Below are positions 16,807 to 25,742 of a DNA stretch of 64,000 nt, piece by piece. Under the pieces are notes generated by a model, which saw only the letters and a program-made list of their open reading frames with translations, did no database searches and had not been told where the DNA came from. Origin of the DNA: 58-81 sp012729145 (GTDB lineage: Bacteria > Synergistota > Synergistia > Synergistales > Thermovirgaceae); assembly GCA_040770625.1 (NCBI GenBank), contig JAXGIW010000001.1:372001-436000 (forward strand), in the 5' to 3' direction. Within the stretch, counting starts at the first letter, position 1. Each line of letters starts with the position of its first letter. Both the position numbers and the translations under genes were made by a program.

Positions 16807-18522
16807 ATGTGGGGAAAGCTGATAGTCCTTCTCTCCCTTGCTTTTCAGGTTGCCGCAAGCGTAGTTTCCCTCAGGCTTTTCAAGGTCCCCCGAAGGCATC
16901 CCTGCGTCTTTCTCATCGCGGGAGTCATGATCCTGATGGTGTGGCGTCGTCTGATAACCTTTATACATATCCTTTCAGGTAACTCCCTCTCTTTAAAAGA
17001 AACCGTTTTCGAATCCCTTGGACTGGCCATATCGGTCTTTTTGTTCCTGTCCGCCTTGTGGGCAGTCCCCCGACTGATGCAATTCATTTCGGAAAAAATG
17101 AGCTCCTGGAGAAGCATTCAAAATGCCTCACAGATAATACGGGACCTTGCGATACCCGCCTTTGTCATTGACAGGGACCATACCGTGATCCACTGGAACA
17201 GGGCCTGCGAGAAACTGACAGGCATCCCGGCCGAAGAGATGGTGGGCACCAGATCACCCTGGAGGGCCTTCTACAACGAAGAGAGACCTGTGCTGGCCGA
17301 CATGATAGTTGACCAGGCATCGGCGGAGGATCTCGCAAGACTATACGGCAGATCCAGCCACCCCTCCTCTACCGTGAAGGACGGCTGGGAGGCAGAGTTC
17401 TTCCTGCCCGCACTTAACGGAGGCAGGTGGCTCTTCTTTTCGGCGGGGCCACTCTACACCCCTGAAGGAGAGATCTGCGGCTCCATTGAAACCTTCCAGG
17501 ACACCACAAGCAAGATGAAGACCGGTATCCACCTCTCCAGAAGCACATCCAGACTCCGCACCCTCCACGATATCGTAAAGGAGATATCGGGGGAGAAGAC
17601 CGTAAAATCCCTCCTTGATCGGGCGGCCAGCCTGCTCAAGGAGGAGATGAATATTTCGAACGTCACCTTCCTCGAGAACACCGCAGACAAAAGAGAGCGG
17701 GATGTCAGACTTCGGTTGGCGGCCTCCAGTTCGCTCGATGCAGACACCATGGAGAGACTCACCATCGAGCTCCAGCGATCAGGTCTTGGACTGAGCACCA
17801 GAGCCGCTGTTTCCAGGAAGAACGTGGTTACAGCAAATGTTTGGGAGGACCCCGAATATATCCCCTTCTTCGACGGCACCTTCTCCGAGATAGACGTCCC
17901 CATCCTCGACGGAGAACAGGTTCTGGGAGTCATATCCGTCGAGGGGTACGCCCCCTTCGACTCACAGGACGAGGAGCTGTTCAATATCCTTGCCGGGCAT
18001 CTGGCATCGCTCTGGAGATCAATTGAACTGGTCAGTGAGGTCGAATGCCTTGCTCTCACAGACCAACTGACGGGCCTCCCCAACAGGCACGCCCTGTTCC
18101 AGAGGCTCTGCAGCGAGGAGAACAGGCTTCTCCGCTACGGTGGAAGGATGTCGGTCCTGATGATGGACATGACCCGGTTCAAGGAGATCAACGACACTTA
18201 TGGGCACATGATGGGCGACGATGCAATGAGGGCTTCGGCGGCCTGCATAAGGGATTGTCTGCGGGGATCGGATTTTGTGGCACGGTTCGGCGGAGATGAA
18301 TTCGTGGCCTTGCTTCCGGAGACAGGCTCCGACGAGGCCTCGTTGGTGGTAGAAAGGATCTCGAAAAGGCTGTCGGATGTCAGAGTTAGCGGCATTCCCC
18401 TTGACCTGAGGGCCGACTTCGGACTTGCCCTCTTTCCCGACGACGGGAAAAAGATGACAACGGTAATTCAAAAAGCCGATAACAGGATGTACGAGAACAA
18501 AGCGGGAAGGGTCGATACCTAG
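16807..18522 (+). CDS. Membrane PAS-GAF-GGDEF diguanylate cyclase
   Basis: This 571-residue protein has three hydrophobic segments in the first 95 residues, then a PAS domain (about 115-235), a GAF domain (about 255-400) and a C-terminal GGDEF domain (about 405-570). The active-site GGDEF (about residue 494) is intact, preceded at the standard five-residue spacing by RGSD, the allosteric inhibitory I-site. It therefore should make cyclic di-GMP and be product-inhibited. AAAGGAGCGG sits before the ATG. It converges with, and overlaps by 4 bp, the NlpC/P60 gene on the other strand. Confidence 0.9.
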   Translation: MWGKLIVLLSLAFQVAASVVSLRLFKVPRRHPCVFLIAGVMILMVWRRLITFIHILSGNSLSLKETVFESLGLAISVFLFLSALWAVPRLMQFISEKMSSWRSIQNASQIIRDLAIPAFVIDRDHTVIHWNRACEKLTGIPAEEMVGTRSPWRAFYNEERPVLADMIVDQASAEDLARLYGRSSHPSSTVKDGWEAEFFLPALNGGRWLFFSAGPLYTPEGEICGSIETFQDTTSKMKTGIHLSRSTSRLRTLHDIVKEISGEKTVKSLLDRAASLLKEEMNISNVTFLENTADKRERDVRLRLAASSSLDADTMERLTIELQRSGLGLSTRAAVSRKNVVTANVWEDPEYIPFFDGTFSEIDVPILDGEQVLGVISVEGYAPFDSQDEELFNILAGHLASLWRSIELVSEVECLALTDQLTGLPNRHALFQRLCSEENRLLRYGGRMSVLMMDMTRFKEINDTYGHMMGDDAMRASAACIRDCLRGSDFVARFGGDEFVALLPETGSDEASLVVERISKRLSDVRVSGIPLDLRADFGLALFPDDGKKMTTVIQKADNRMYENKAGRVDT

Positions 18523-19868
18523 CGGCAGGGGAGCAGGAAGGTCATCTCCGAGAGCCTGTCTGCCAGATCCCCCCTGGAAGGGTCGAAGCATTCCACATCC
18601 ATACCGGGCCTGAGCGTGGTAATAACCGCGGAACCGATAACGTGGCGCCCCTCCTCTCCATTCCGGAATGTCCTGACACCCCAGGTGGAGTGGAAGACAA
18701 AGGGCACCCCCCTGAAGGTCCCAAGGTAGAGCATTATGTGCCCCGGCACCCTGAGCAACGTCGCGAAGGGTACCCCCTCCCTGACCAGCCTCTGCTCCTT
18801 CTGATCTCCCGTGACCTCTCCAAAGGAACTGAAGGGGAAGGCCCTGGCCTGGGCCGCCGAGTTCCGGGGGAGCCAGACTCCAAAGGCGGTGAAAAGGTCC
18901 CTCAGGCTTCCCGAGCAATCCCGGTTACCCCCGAGATCCCCCCAGCCGTAGGGTGTGCCGAGGATCCTGTCGATGACCATCGCAAGATTCCACTCCGAAA
19001 GAACAAGGGGACCCTCTGAAGCCTGCTCGGCTGAAAGAAAAGCCTCCACCTGTACGGCTCCGCCCTTTTCATTCCTCACAGGTACGGCCACCGTCACCGG
19101 ACCTCCGTTACCGCTCCTGATGATCGGAAGGACCGTACCGATCCTGGCGGTGAACCTGTAGATTCCGCTGTTGTCACTGATGGTAACACCGTCGTCTGTT
19201 ATGAAGGCAAGGGGCATGTCCTGCCACTGCCTGACCAGGTCTTCATCAGCGAAGGCCAGATCCCTGGTATCCACCCAACCCGAAGCATAGCCCGTCTCTA
19301 CGAAGGCCCAGGCTCCGTCGGCAGAGAAGTGCCCCACGAAGAGGGGCTCTCCGGCCTTGACCCTGGAGTTCTGGAGGTAGTCGAAGGGGAAACCCTCACC
19401 CGCCAGAGAGGGGTCCCTGAAGAAGGGCCTCGCCGTTGGCAGGGTCCTGAGATCGGTATCGACACAGGCCAGGGCCCTCCTGTTCACCGAGCCCCAGCTC
19501 TCCATGGAGCAGTTGTCCAGGAGGAAGTCCATCCACTCTCTGCTGTGGGGTCTAAGGTTCTCTCCCCAGGGTTCGACCTCCTTCCAATGCTCCCACGCCC
19601 AAAGGGAATCTTCCGGCTGGACCTCAAGATGGTCCCTGTTCCAGGGCGAGAAGAACCTCTCCCTGAAACTGGTCTCCATCTCCCTTGCTACAGATCCTTC
19701 GACCATGGGGGTCCCGAAGTCTCCGCCCACAAAGCGAAGGGCCGTCCCGGGCGTCTCAAGGGCCAGGGCAGGGCAGACCTTGACGAGCAGCCACGCCGCC
19801 ATAAGGACCACGATCCATCTTTTTCCCGAAATGGTACGAAAGAGTCCTTCTTGGGATAATATGTTCAT
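18519..19868 (-). CDS. Secreted NlpC/P60 peptidoglycan hydrolase with SH3-like domains
   Basis: The protein has about 449 residues from the ATG at 19868 (GGAAGAGG six bases upstream; an in-frame TTG lies two codons earlier). A signal peptide (about residues 1-40, core VVLMAAWLLVKVCPALA) is followed by an NLPC/P60 N-terminal stabilising region, an SH3-like region (about 185-300) and a C-terminal NlpC/P60 domain. That domain has the catalytic Cys in GNRDCSGSLRD, His in GHIMLYLG and a third polar residue in FHSTWG. It likely cleaves peptide stems in the periplasm. Its 3' end overlaps the diguanylate cyclase gene by 4 bp in convergent orientation. Confidence 0.87.
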   Translation of the reverse strand: MNILSQEGLFRTISGKRWIVVLMAAWLLVKVCPALALETPGTALRFVGGDFGTPMVEGSVAREMETSFRERFFSPWNRDHLEVQPEDSLWAWEHWKEVEPWGENLRPHSREWMDFLLDNCSMESWGSVNRRALACVDTDLRTLPTARPFFRDPSLAGEGFPFDYLQNSRVKAGEPLFVGHFSADGAWAFVETGYASGWVDTRDLAFADEDLVRQWQDMPLAFITDDGVTISDNSGIYRFTARIGTVLPIIRSGNGGPVTVAVPVRNEKGGAVQVEAFLSAEQASEGPLVLSEWNLAMVIDRILGTPYGWGDLGGNRDCSGSLRDLFTAFGVWLPRNSAAQARAFPFSSFGEVTGDQKEQRLVREGVPFATLLRVPGHIMLYLGTFRGVPFVFHSTWGVRTFRNGEEGRHVIGSAVITTLRPGMDVECFDPSRGDLADRLSEMTFLLPCR

Positions 19869-19901
19869 CAGCAACCTCTTCCATTACAAGGAGGTAAAAC
19901 C

Positions 19902-20405
19902 ATGGGTCTCGAGAACCAGATCATCATACTGGGCAAGGTCGCCCTCGCGATCCTCCTGGGAGGCCTGATAGGCCTTGAGAGGGAGACGATAGGGAAGCCT
20001 GCGGGCATGAGGACCCATATGCTTATCGCCGGTGCCTCTACCCTCTTTGCAGCCCTGGGGAGCGTGATCATAAACTATTTCGGGGAGGTCACCTGCGGCA
20101 CTGACCTTGTCAGGAGCGATCCCATCCGTGTGATCCAGGCCATCGCCCTAGGGATAAGCTTCATCGGTGCCGGGACGATCATGCAGCACCCCGAGAGGCG
20201 AAAGGTGATCTACCTTACCTCTGCGGCCTCGATCCTCTTCACCGCCGGTGTCGGAATTGCCGTGGCCGTCGACCAGTTCTTTTTGGCGGTCGGGTGTGTA
20301 GCCATTGTATGGATCGTCAACCGCGGGCTCCGTTATATCGACAAGAAGGTACTGAAGAGAAGAACGCCCCTTTCCCGCTCCCGCAAAAGCGACCTCAATG
20401 AATAA
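19902..20405 (+). CDS. MgtC/SapB family membrane protein
   Basis: This 167-residue protein has four or five hydrophobic helices and the MgtC hallmark GGLIGLERETIGKPAGMRTHMLIAGASTLFAALG (about residues 20-53), then RVIQAIALGISFIGAGTI and TSAASILFTAGVGIAVA. MgtC-type proteins are associated with magnesium limitation and modulation of membrane ATPase. AAGGAGG precedes the ATG. It is divergent from the NlpC/P60 gene, with a 33-bp shared upstream region. Confidence 0.88.
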   Translation: MGLENQIIILGKVALAILLGGLIGLERETIGKPAGMRTHMLIAGASTLFAALGSVIINYFGEVTCGTDLVRSDPIRVIQAIALGISFIGAGTIMQHPERRKVIYLTSAASILFTAGVGIAVAVDQFFLAVGCVAIVWIVNRGLRYIDKKVLKRRTPLSRSRKSDLNE

Positions 20406-20419
20406 CGGCCTTTGGAGGG

Positions 20420-21430
20420 TCAGAAGTCTCCTTCAGACCTGCTCTCGAGGGTGAAACCCGGCTCCTTGAAGAGGTCCAGGCAGGCATCGACCACGTCCGG
20501 GTCGTACTCCAGGCCGCGCCCCCTATCTATCTCCCCCAGGGCTTCCTCGAGTCCCAGCGCCGGCCGGTGGGGCCTCCTGGAGATCATGGCCTCCATGGCA
20601 TCGGCCACTGAGATTATCCTCGCCTCCGGTAGCATCCTGTCCCCAGTCAGTCCCGACGGGTAACCGGAGCCGTCGACCCTCTCGTGGTGCTGAAGGATGA
20701 TCTCCGCCGCAAAGGCCAGGTGGTCAATATCCTTGAGGATCTCGTAACCCACAAGTGGGTGCATCCTGACTATGCTGTACTCGTCCTCGGATAGGTGCAT
20801 GGGTTTCGCCAGGACCTGGATCGGGATGGAGACCTTTCCCACATCATGGACAAGGGCGGCCATCCTGAGGACCCTGGAGGAAGACTCTGACAGGCCAAGG
20901 CGCCTTGATATGGCATAGGATAACCTTGCCACCCTTCTCTGGTGGCCCGCAATGAAAGGGTCTTTCATCTCCACAATCTTCTCTATGGCCCGGAGGGTTC
21001 CCTCGGTCATAGCCAAGGTATCCTGCTCCCTGACACTGGCATCGTCATGGATCCTTTCGTACCTTGATACGTCGGACAGCAGGAGCAGCTCGTCGGATCC
21101 TGCCGGGGAAGGAAGGGGCGCCAGGGTCCCGACCACCCAGCGGGTCTCTCCCCGGGGAGTGGAGAGCCTGAAATGGAAGGGCGTGGTCTCACGGGAGGTC
21201 CCCTGTCCGCGACCGGACCCTAAAAAAGGCAGATCCTCCCTGGAGGCCAGTTCAAGCCAGGGTTTTCCCTTGATCTCCTCGTCCGGCTTCTCCGTCATCT
21301 CGCCCACCAGAGGGTTGGCTGCCAGGATCATGCCATCCCTCAGGATGCAGACCCCGGTGGTCCTGCTTTCGAAAAGGACCTTTGCCAGATCCCCGGCCAT
21401 CCGGGAAAAGCCCTCCATCTCCTGGCTCAC
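20420..21430 (-). CDS. PAS domain HD-GYP phosphodiesterase-like protein
   Basis: The protein has about 336 residues from a GTG at 21430, six bases after GGAGGTG; a TTG at 21445 and an ATG at 21418 are alternatives. A PAS domain (about 15-125) is followed by an HD-GYP domain (about 145-330): HQRRVARLS, the metal pair in LVHDVGKVSIP, MHPLVGYEIL, and HHERVDGSGYPSGL with the GYP signature intact. HD-GYP proteins hydrolyse cyclic di-GMP, which complements the two GGDEF genes in this window. No transmembrane segment is present, so it should be cytoplasmic. Confidence 0.86.
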   Translation of the reverse strand: MSQEMEGFSRMAGDLAKVLFESRTTGVCILRDGMILAANPLVGEMTEKPDEEIKGKPWLELASREDLPFLGSGRGQGTSRETTPFHFRLSTPRGETRWVVGTLAPLPSPAGSDELLLLSDVSRYERIHDDASVREQDTLAMTEGTLRAIEKIVEMKDPFIAGHQRRVARLSYAISRRLGLSESSSRVLRMAALVHDVGKVSIPIQVLAKPMHLSEDEYSIVRMHPLVGYEILKDIDHLAFAAEIILQHHERVDGSGYPSGLTGDRMLPEARIISVADAMEAMISRRPHRPALGLEEALGEIDRGRGLEYDPDVVDACLDLFKEPGFTLESRSEGDF

Positions 21431-21548
21431 TCTCTTCACCTCCAAAACCCTGTATACCTCTTTCTGCGTTATTCTACCACACCATTAAAATGAACCTCAG
21501 GCTTCACAAAGGACCGGGTTCTGATATCTTATCAGAGGGGGTGATGGC

Positions 21549-22103
21549 TTGAACGACTCCGAAATGGCGGAAAGGTTCCTGGAGGTCATTGAAGATACCA
21601 TTCTGCCCATGACCAAAGAAGCCGTAAGAGAAGGCCACAACATCTTCGGGGGTGCCGTTCTGAAGTCTGATGACCTCTCCCTGGTGGTGGCCGGTACCAA
21701 CAGGAGGGGCATCGACCCGACCCTCCACGGCGAAATGGTGACCATCCACAACTTTTTCATGGGGCCAAACCACCCTGATCCTGCCGAAACGCTCTTCCTG
21801 GCAACCCACGAACCCTGTTCCATGTGCCTGTCCGCTCTGGCCTGGTCGGGGTTCCGGAGGATATACTTCCTCTTCGGCTACGACGAGACCCGGGACGACT
21901 TCAGGATGGGCGACGACCTGAGGATCCTGGCCGAGGTCTTCTCAACTACAGTACCCACGAGGAGCAACTCCTTTTTCGAACTTGTCCCGATCCGGAGCAT
22001 GCTCCTTGACCTTCAGGAAAGGGGACCCTTCACTGCAAGGATCTCAAAGATAAAGAAGAGCTACAAGGCCCTTTCCGACCTGGTCCTTGCCTCTGCAGGC
22101 TAG
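21549..22103 (+). CDS. Cytidine/deoxycytidylate/guanine deaminase family protein
   Basis: The protein has 184 residues, starting at TTG about eight bases after AGAGGGGG. It has the zinc deaminase motifs: HGEMVTIHNFF (His ligand plus catalytic Glu) and PCSMCLSAL (the two Cys ligands). The long C-terminal extension and the general pattern resemble guanine deaminase or tRNA-deaminase-like members; the substrate cannot be assigned. The 3' end overlaps the ferritin-like gene by 4 bp in convergent orientation. Confidence 0.82.
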   Translation: MNDSEMAERFLEVIEDTILPMTKEAVREGHNIFGGAVLKSDDLSLVVAGTNRRGIDPTLHGEMVTIHNFFMGPNHPDPAETLFLATHEPCSMCLSALAWSGFRRIYFLFGYDETRDDFRMGDDLRILAEVFSTTVPTRSNSFFELVPIRSMLLDLQERGPFTARISKIKKSYKALSDLVLASAG

Positions 22104-22609
22104 AAGGGCTCGAAGCCCATCTCGTTCATGAACTCCCGGTGCAGAACCCTGTACTGTTCATTTATGTACTCCTGGTGCCCACCCTCCCACTCGGAGAGCA
22201 TCTCGAGGATCTTGCGGCCCTCAGGGTCGTTCATGGTCCGGGCAGCATTCCCGTAAAAATTCCTGAAATCCGTCTCGATAGCCATGGCCATCCTTAGAAC
22301 ACTGAAATCGGACGAGGTCTCACCTAGTGGCGGTTCTACCGCTGTCCCGGTTTTTTTCTCCATTACGATCTCCACGGCTTCTTCCAGGCTCTCGGCAGGG
22401 GGAGCCACTTCGCCCCATTTCCCCGTTCCCTCGAGACTGTCCTTGTGTTGTTTCAGGAAATCGTAGTGCCCCTTCTCCCACTCCGCCAGGGTAGCCAGCA
22501 GGCTCCTGGTGTCAGCCCTGCTTACTCTCTCCATGGAGTCGAGGTAGAAATCCCTGGCCTCAAGTTCCATTTTCATGGCGAAATCCACTACTCGTTCCGC
22601 CTTGTTCAT
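22100..22609 (-). CDS. Ferritin-like (rubrerythrin-type) di-iron protein
   Basis: The protein has 169 residues from the ATG at 22609, set by GGAGGTG. Two helix pairs each carry the carboxylate and ExxH pattern of a ferritin-like di-iron fold: AMKMELEARDFY and LAEWEKGHYDFL in the first half, AMAIETDFRNFY and LSEWEGGHQEYI in the second. There is no C-terminal rubredoxin-like Cys4 domain, so it is a reduced erythrin form. It probably acts in peroxide or oxygen defence. Confidence 0.83.
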   Translation of the reverse strand: MNKAERVVDFAMKMELEARDFYLDSMERVSRADTRSLLATLAEWEKGHYDFLKQHKDSLEGTGKWGEVAPPAESLEEAVEIVMEKKTGTAVEPPLGETSSDFSVLRMAMAIETDFRNFYGNAARTMNDPEGRKILEMLSEWEGGHQEYINEQYRVLHREFMNEMGFEPF

Positions 22610-22700
22610 CAAACACACCTCCGAAAAATGTTTTTAAGTCATTTTTATTTTATCAAAATAGCCAAAAAACGAATCATCATAATGGCTGGATAATGGATAC

Positions 22701-22731
22701 AAAAAAGCGGCCCCCGAAAAAGAGGGCCGCT
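22701..22731 (-). terminator. Rho-independent terminator after selD
   Basis: On the minus strand AGCGGCCCTC, loop TTTTTC and GGGGGCCGCT are followed by TTTTTT. It lies 15 bp after the selD stop and closes the selenium unit. Confidence 0.88.
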
Positions 22732-22745
22732 ATATCCAACGCCGG

Positions 22746-23777
22746 TCAGAACGATATCCCGCCTTCCCCTTCGGTAAAGCTTCCTATTATCGCCGAGTGG
22801 GGGAAACCTGAGCTTCTGCAGACCTCCAGAAATCTGCTGGCGATCTCTTCGCTGACAGCGAGCAGAAGACCACCGGAGGTCTGGGCGTCAAAAACCAGAT
22901 CTGAAAGGGATGTCGAGATCCCTTCCAGCCCGTCCACCCTCGGTGAATAGAGCTCCCTGTTCCGGTAAGAGCCCGCGGGTACCAGACCCATACCCGCCTT
23001 TTCGAGAGCACCGGGCAATATCGGCAGATCTTCCGCAAAAAGCCTTACTCCCAGTCCGCCGGCGGAAAGCATATCCAGGAGATGCCCCGCAAGGCTGAAT
23101 CCAGTAACGTCGGTACAGGCATGAACTTCGCGGTATACCTGCTGGGGCAGATTCAGGGGAAGGTCGTTGAGAGACCGCATGGATTCCACCGCTGCGTCTA
23201 TCTCGCCCGGGTCGTCCATTTCAGCCTGGAAGGCGGTGATCACCACCCCGGTTCCCAGGGGTTTCGTCAGTATCAGCGAATCCCCGGGGCGCGCACCGGT
23301 AACCCTCCAGATGTTTTTGGCCTCGACCTCACCGTAGACGGCAAGACCATACTTCGGTTCCTCGTCCTCGACGCTGTGCCCACCCGCCAGGAAAGCACCC
23401 GCTGCGGTCACCCGCTCCTGCCCCCCCTTGAGTATCTGCGTCAGCATTTCCAGGGGCTGGCAGTTTACAGGAAAACCCACGATGTTCAAGGCAACAATGG
23501 GCCGACCACCCATGGCGAAAACGTCGCTCAGAGCGTTGGCAGCTGCTATCTGTCCGAAAACAAACGGGTCGTCCACGACGGGAGTGATGAAGTCCAGGGT
23601 GAATATCCCCGCCCGCTTGTCGTCCACCATCCAGACGGCGGCGTCCTCCCCATGTGCCCAGCTGGTCAGCAGGAACCCATCCTCCTGGCCGGGAAGGTCT
23701 TTCAGTATTCTTTCAAGGTCCGCCGGACCTATCTTAGCCGCTCAGCCGCTGCTGTGCGAAAGTTCCGTCAACCGCAT
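22746..23777 (-). CDS. selD: Selenide,water dikinase; selenoprotein with in-frame UGA (Sec12)
   Basis: SelD makes selenophosphate from selenide and ATP for selenocysteine and selenouridine synthesis. The conserved body reads from TSWAHGEDAAVWM through VDDPFVFGQIAAANALSDVFAMGG (metal and ATP site), GGHSVEDEEPKYGLAV and TDVTGFSLAGHL to a Gly-rich C-terminus. A conventional reading would start at 23630 and lack the catalytic N-terminus. Reading further upstream in the same frame gives an ATG at 23777 (AAAGGATG upstream), then MRLTELSHSSG-UGA-AAKIG. The UGA (23742-23744) is codon 12, exactly where other SelD proteins have the catalytic Cys or Sec of the GC/U-xx-K motif. The full product is 343 residues with Sec12 and Lys15. 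A hairpin follows the UGA. Its tusA-like and yedE-like neighbours support a selenium unit. Confidence 0.93.
23716..23744 (-). promoter_or_regulatory. Probable bacterial SECIS element in selD
   Basis: Eleven bases downstream of the UGA codon the mRNA has AGGUCC-GGC-GGACCU, a perfect 6-bp stem with a G-containing loop about 18-20 nt after the UGA. This is within the distance at which SelB-recognised hairpins lie in bacterial selenoprotein genes. The assignment rests on position and shape; SelB and tRNA-Sec genes are not in this window. Confidence 0.7.
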
Positions 23778-23799
23778 GGGAACACATCCTTTCATGAAA

Positions 23800-23897
23800 A
23801 CCGGTGAACGGTGAACAGTGAATGGTAAACGATTGGGGCCAGTTCTGATCATGCTTTCTGATCTACACCGTTTACTGTTGACCGTTTACAGTTTACG
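23800..23897. repeat. Imperfect inverted repeat between selD and the tusA-like gene
   Basis: GGTGAACGGTGAACAGTGAATGGTAAAC (about 23803-23830, written here as a description of alternating GTGAAC/GTAAAC units) faces an inverted series GTTTACTGTTGACC...GTTTACAG (about 23868-23893). The same GTGAACGGTGAAC phrase occurs at 7498-7512, so this is a dispersed repeat. It may slow transcription into selD but lacks a T run. Confidence 0.5.
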
Positions 23898-24117
23898 CCT
23901 TGGTTACGGTAACCCTGTACCCTCCGTCGGGGAGCTCCTCCGATGAGACCTCCCAACCCTGGTTGCGGGCCAGGCGGGAAACGTTCTCACGGGATGTGAC
24001 CGTATCCACCAGAACCTCTATTGTACCCCCCGACTGCTTTCCCATCGCCTTTTTCGTTTCGACCACCGGCTGGGGACATGAGAGCCCGCGCGCATCCACC
24101 GTAATTGTTCCGCTCAT
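23893..24117 (-). CDS. TusA/YedF-like sulfurtransferase-type protein
   Basis: The protein has 74 residues. The N-terminal VDARGLSCPQPVVETKKAM carries the single conserved CP motif of the TusA/SirA fold, followed by a short beta-alpha-beta body and a C-terminal YRVTVTK strand. Proteins of this size encoded between a YedE-like transporter and selD are usually regarded as selenium or sulfur carriers; the carrier role here is inferred from context. GGGAGG precedes the ATG, and the upstream yedE-like gene ends only 14 bp away. Confidence 0.85.
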   Translation of the reverse strand: MSGTITVDARGLSCPQPVVETKKAMGKQSGGTIEVLVDTVTSRENVSRLARNQGWEVSSEELPDGGYRVTVTKA

Positions 24118-24131
24118 TGTCGAAAACCTCC

Positions 24132-25229
24132 CTATAAGCTTGCTTTCTCCCTCATCAGGAAACCGATGGCGAGACAGAAGATCAACCCCACAATTGTAGC
24201 GCCGGGACCGAAAGGTCCGGGACCCGCCGGTGAACTGGCCATGCTGAAGGTATGGGCGATACCGGCGCCGACGATCATTCCCAGGATGAAGATCCCCGCG
24301 TCGCCGTCACCCTCGCCGCTCATTATGAACTGCCTTCCCGGACACCCACCGGCCAAGGTAAAGGCCAGCCCCGAGAGTACCATGCCCATGAAGTTCCACA
24401 GGTTATTGGAATGAGCCACGGGCTGCCCCTCCATTCCCAGCCGGAACTGGCCCAGGAGAAGATTCATGACGAATGCTGCAAAAATAAAAGCCAGGACCCC
24501 CTTGAAGAGGTGCCCATCCCTGAGCATCACCAGGTCTCGGATAGCTCCGACGGTGCAGAAACGGCTGCGCTGGGCAAGCCAGCCAACGATAAGGCCAACC
24601 CCCAGGGCTATCGCAATGGGAGCAGCCTGGGAACCTGGACCCGTTTCCGAGAAGAATATCGGGCCAGTCCCCTCCGGACCGAATGTCGGGGCCATGATCA
24701 GCAAAGACAATAGGACTATCGCAAGTGCGGGCATGATCATCCCCATTGGTGTCTTTGCCTTGTAGCTTCTCCCAAGACTGAAACCTGTCCAAAGGAAATA
24801 GATGCCTATGATCACACCCACCGTGAGCCCTGCAATACCTGCAATGGCCGTGAAGTCCCCGGCGCTGAGACGGATGTAGGCCCTCCATGGGCAACCCAGG
24901 AAAACGAGGGCTCCTATCATGGCAAAGACCCCCAGGAAGAAACGGATGATCGGCGAGGATCCGGCCCTTGGCTTGAACTCCTTGTAGACAAGAGCGGCCG
25001 CTAGCGATCCGAGGATGAAACCCGAGAGCTCCGGCCTGATGTACTGAACCACAGCCGCCCTGTGCATCCCAAGGGCCCCGGCGATATCCCTGCTGAAACA
25101 GGCGACGCATATCCCCATGTTGGCCGGATTCCCCCAGAAACTGAGAAGGGGCGCCAAGACACCCACCACAGCCCCCGTAACTGCGGGTCCCATTCGTGAC
25201 ATCAATAGTCTGTTAAGACTTGAAAACAT
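24132..25229 (-). CDS. yedE: YedE/YeeE family putative selenium transporter
   Basis: The protein has 365 residues from the ATG at 25229, preceded by AAAGGTGGAG; a longer in-frame extension to 25322 has no ribosome site. About nine or ten membrane helices are present, with the duplicated YeeE/YedE pattern and the conserved cysteines in MGICVACFSRDI, FLGCPWRAYIRL, QRSRFCTVGAIRDLV and LAGGCPGRQFIM. YedE members co-occur with selenium-utilisation genes and are predicted to move selenium species or thiosulfate-like anions. First gene of the yedE-tusA-selD unit. Confidence 0.86.
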   Translation of the reverse strand: MFSSLNRLLMSRMGPAVTGAVVGVLAPLLSFWGNPANMGICVACFSRDIAGALGMHRAAVVQYIRPELSGFILGSLAAALVYKEFKPRAGSSPIIRFFLGVFAMIGALVFLGCPWRAYIRLSAGDFTAIAGIAGLTVGVIIGIYFLWTGFSLGRSYKAKTPMGMIMPALAIVLLSLLIMAPTFGPEGTGPIFFSETGPGSQAAPIAIALGVGLIVGWLAQRSRFCTVGAIRDLVMLRDGHLFKGVLAFIFAAFVMNLLLGQFRLGMEGQPVAHSNNLWNFMGMVLSGLAFTLAGGCPGRQFIMSGEGDGDAGIFILGMIVGAGIAHTFSMASSPAGPGPFGPGATIVGLIFCLAIGFLMREKASL

Positions 25230-25742
25230 TCTCTTCAACTCCACCTTTCCAATATGCTGATGGTTCCATGCTCCGGTTGATCTCGTCAGGATCGAACTTC
25301 CGGCAGACGAAGAGCAAGGCACATGGATGAACGCGCACGCTGAAAGGCGGCCACGCTGCCGAGGCTGGTGAACAGTTGAAACTTTTTCAGCCGGAGAGGA
25401 AAGGATGGAAAAACCTTGAAGGAAAAATCAGGAACGGTTCCGGCGGCCTTCCGGCATTAAAGAACAAATTCGGCAGCAATCAATACTCGCATGGGGCGAG
25501 ACGTGCGTCCTCCATGAGGTGAAAAAGTGCGGGACCCGCACCCGGACTGCTGCTCATCGACTCCGGTTGGCCATGGCGGAACCTCCTTTCTTGCTGGGGT
25601 TTTTCGTTTTCACTGAAAGGATAGCAGAAAAACAAGACCTTGAATAGCGAATAACGAACAGGTGAATTCCATGGAATGACCGCTTGCAGGCTGTCCCGGC
25701 AGTCTACCTGTTGCCTCATATAAGAATCTAAGAAAATAGCAG
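25230..25742. other. Upstream region of the yedE unit with a possible very short ORF
   Basis: No recognisable gene. On the minus strand an excellent ribosome site (AAGAAAGGAGG, near 25580) precedes an ATG that opens a six-codon ORF (MANRSR). Its UGA overlaps an ATG (25557) of a 25-codon ORF ending at 25480. The region otherwise looks non-coding. This may be a translated leader of the selenium unit, or chance. Confidence 0.3.

Noticed and set aside
23630..23630. selD start at 23630
   Set aside because: It would remove the catalytic N-terminus, while the frame continues upstream through a UGA at the known Sec/Cys position to a good ATG.
25230..25600. MANRSR-UGA read as a second selenoprotein
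   Set aside because: The sequence after the UGA is not protein-like and no SECIS-type hairpin was found at the right distance.
25480..25719. A 79-residue ORF on the minus strand
   Set aside because: Composition and lack of an upstream ribosome site for its first start do not support a protein; only a short internal ORF has a ribosome site.
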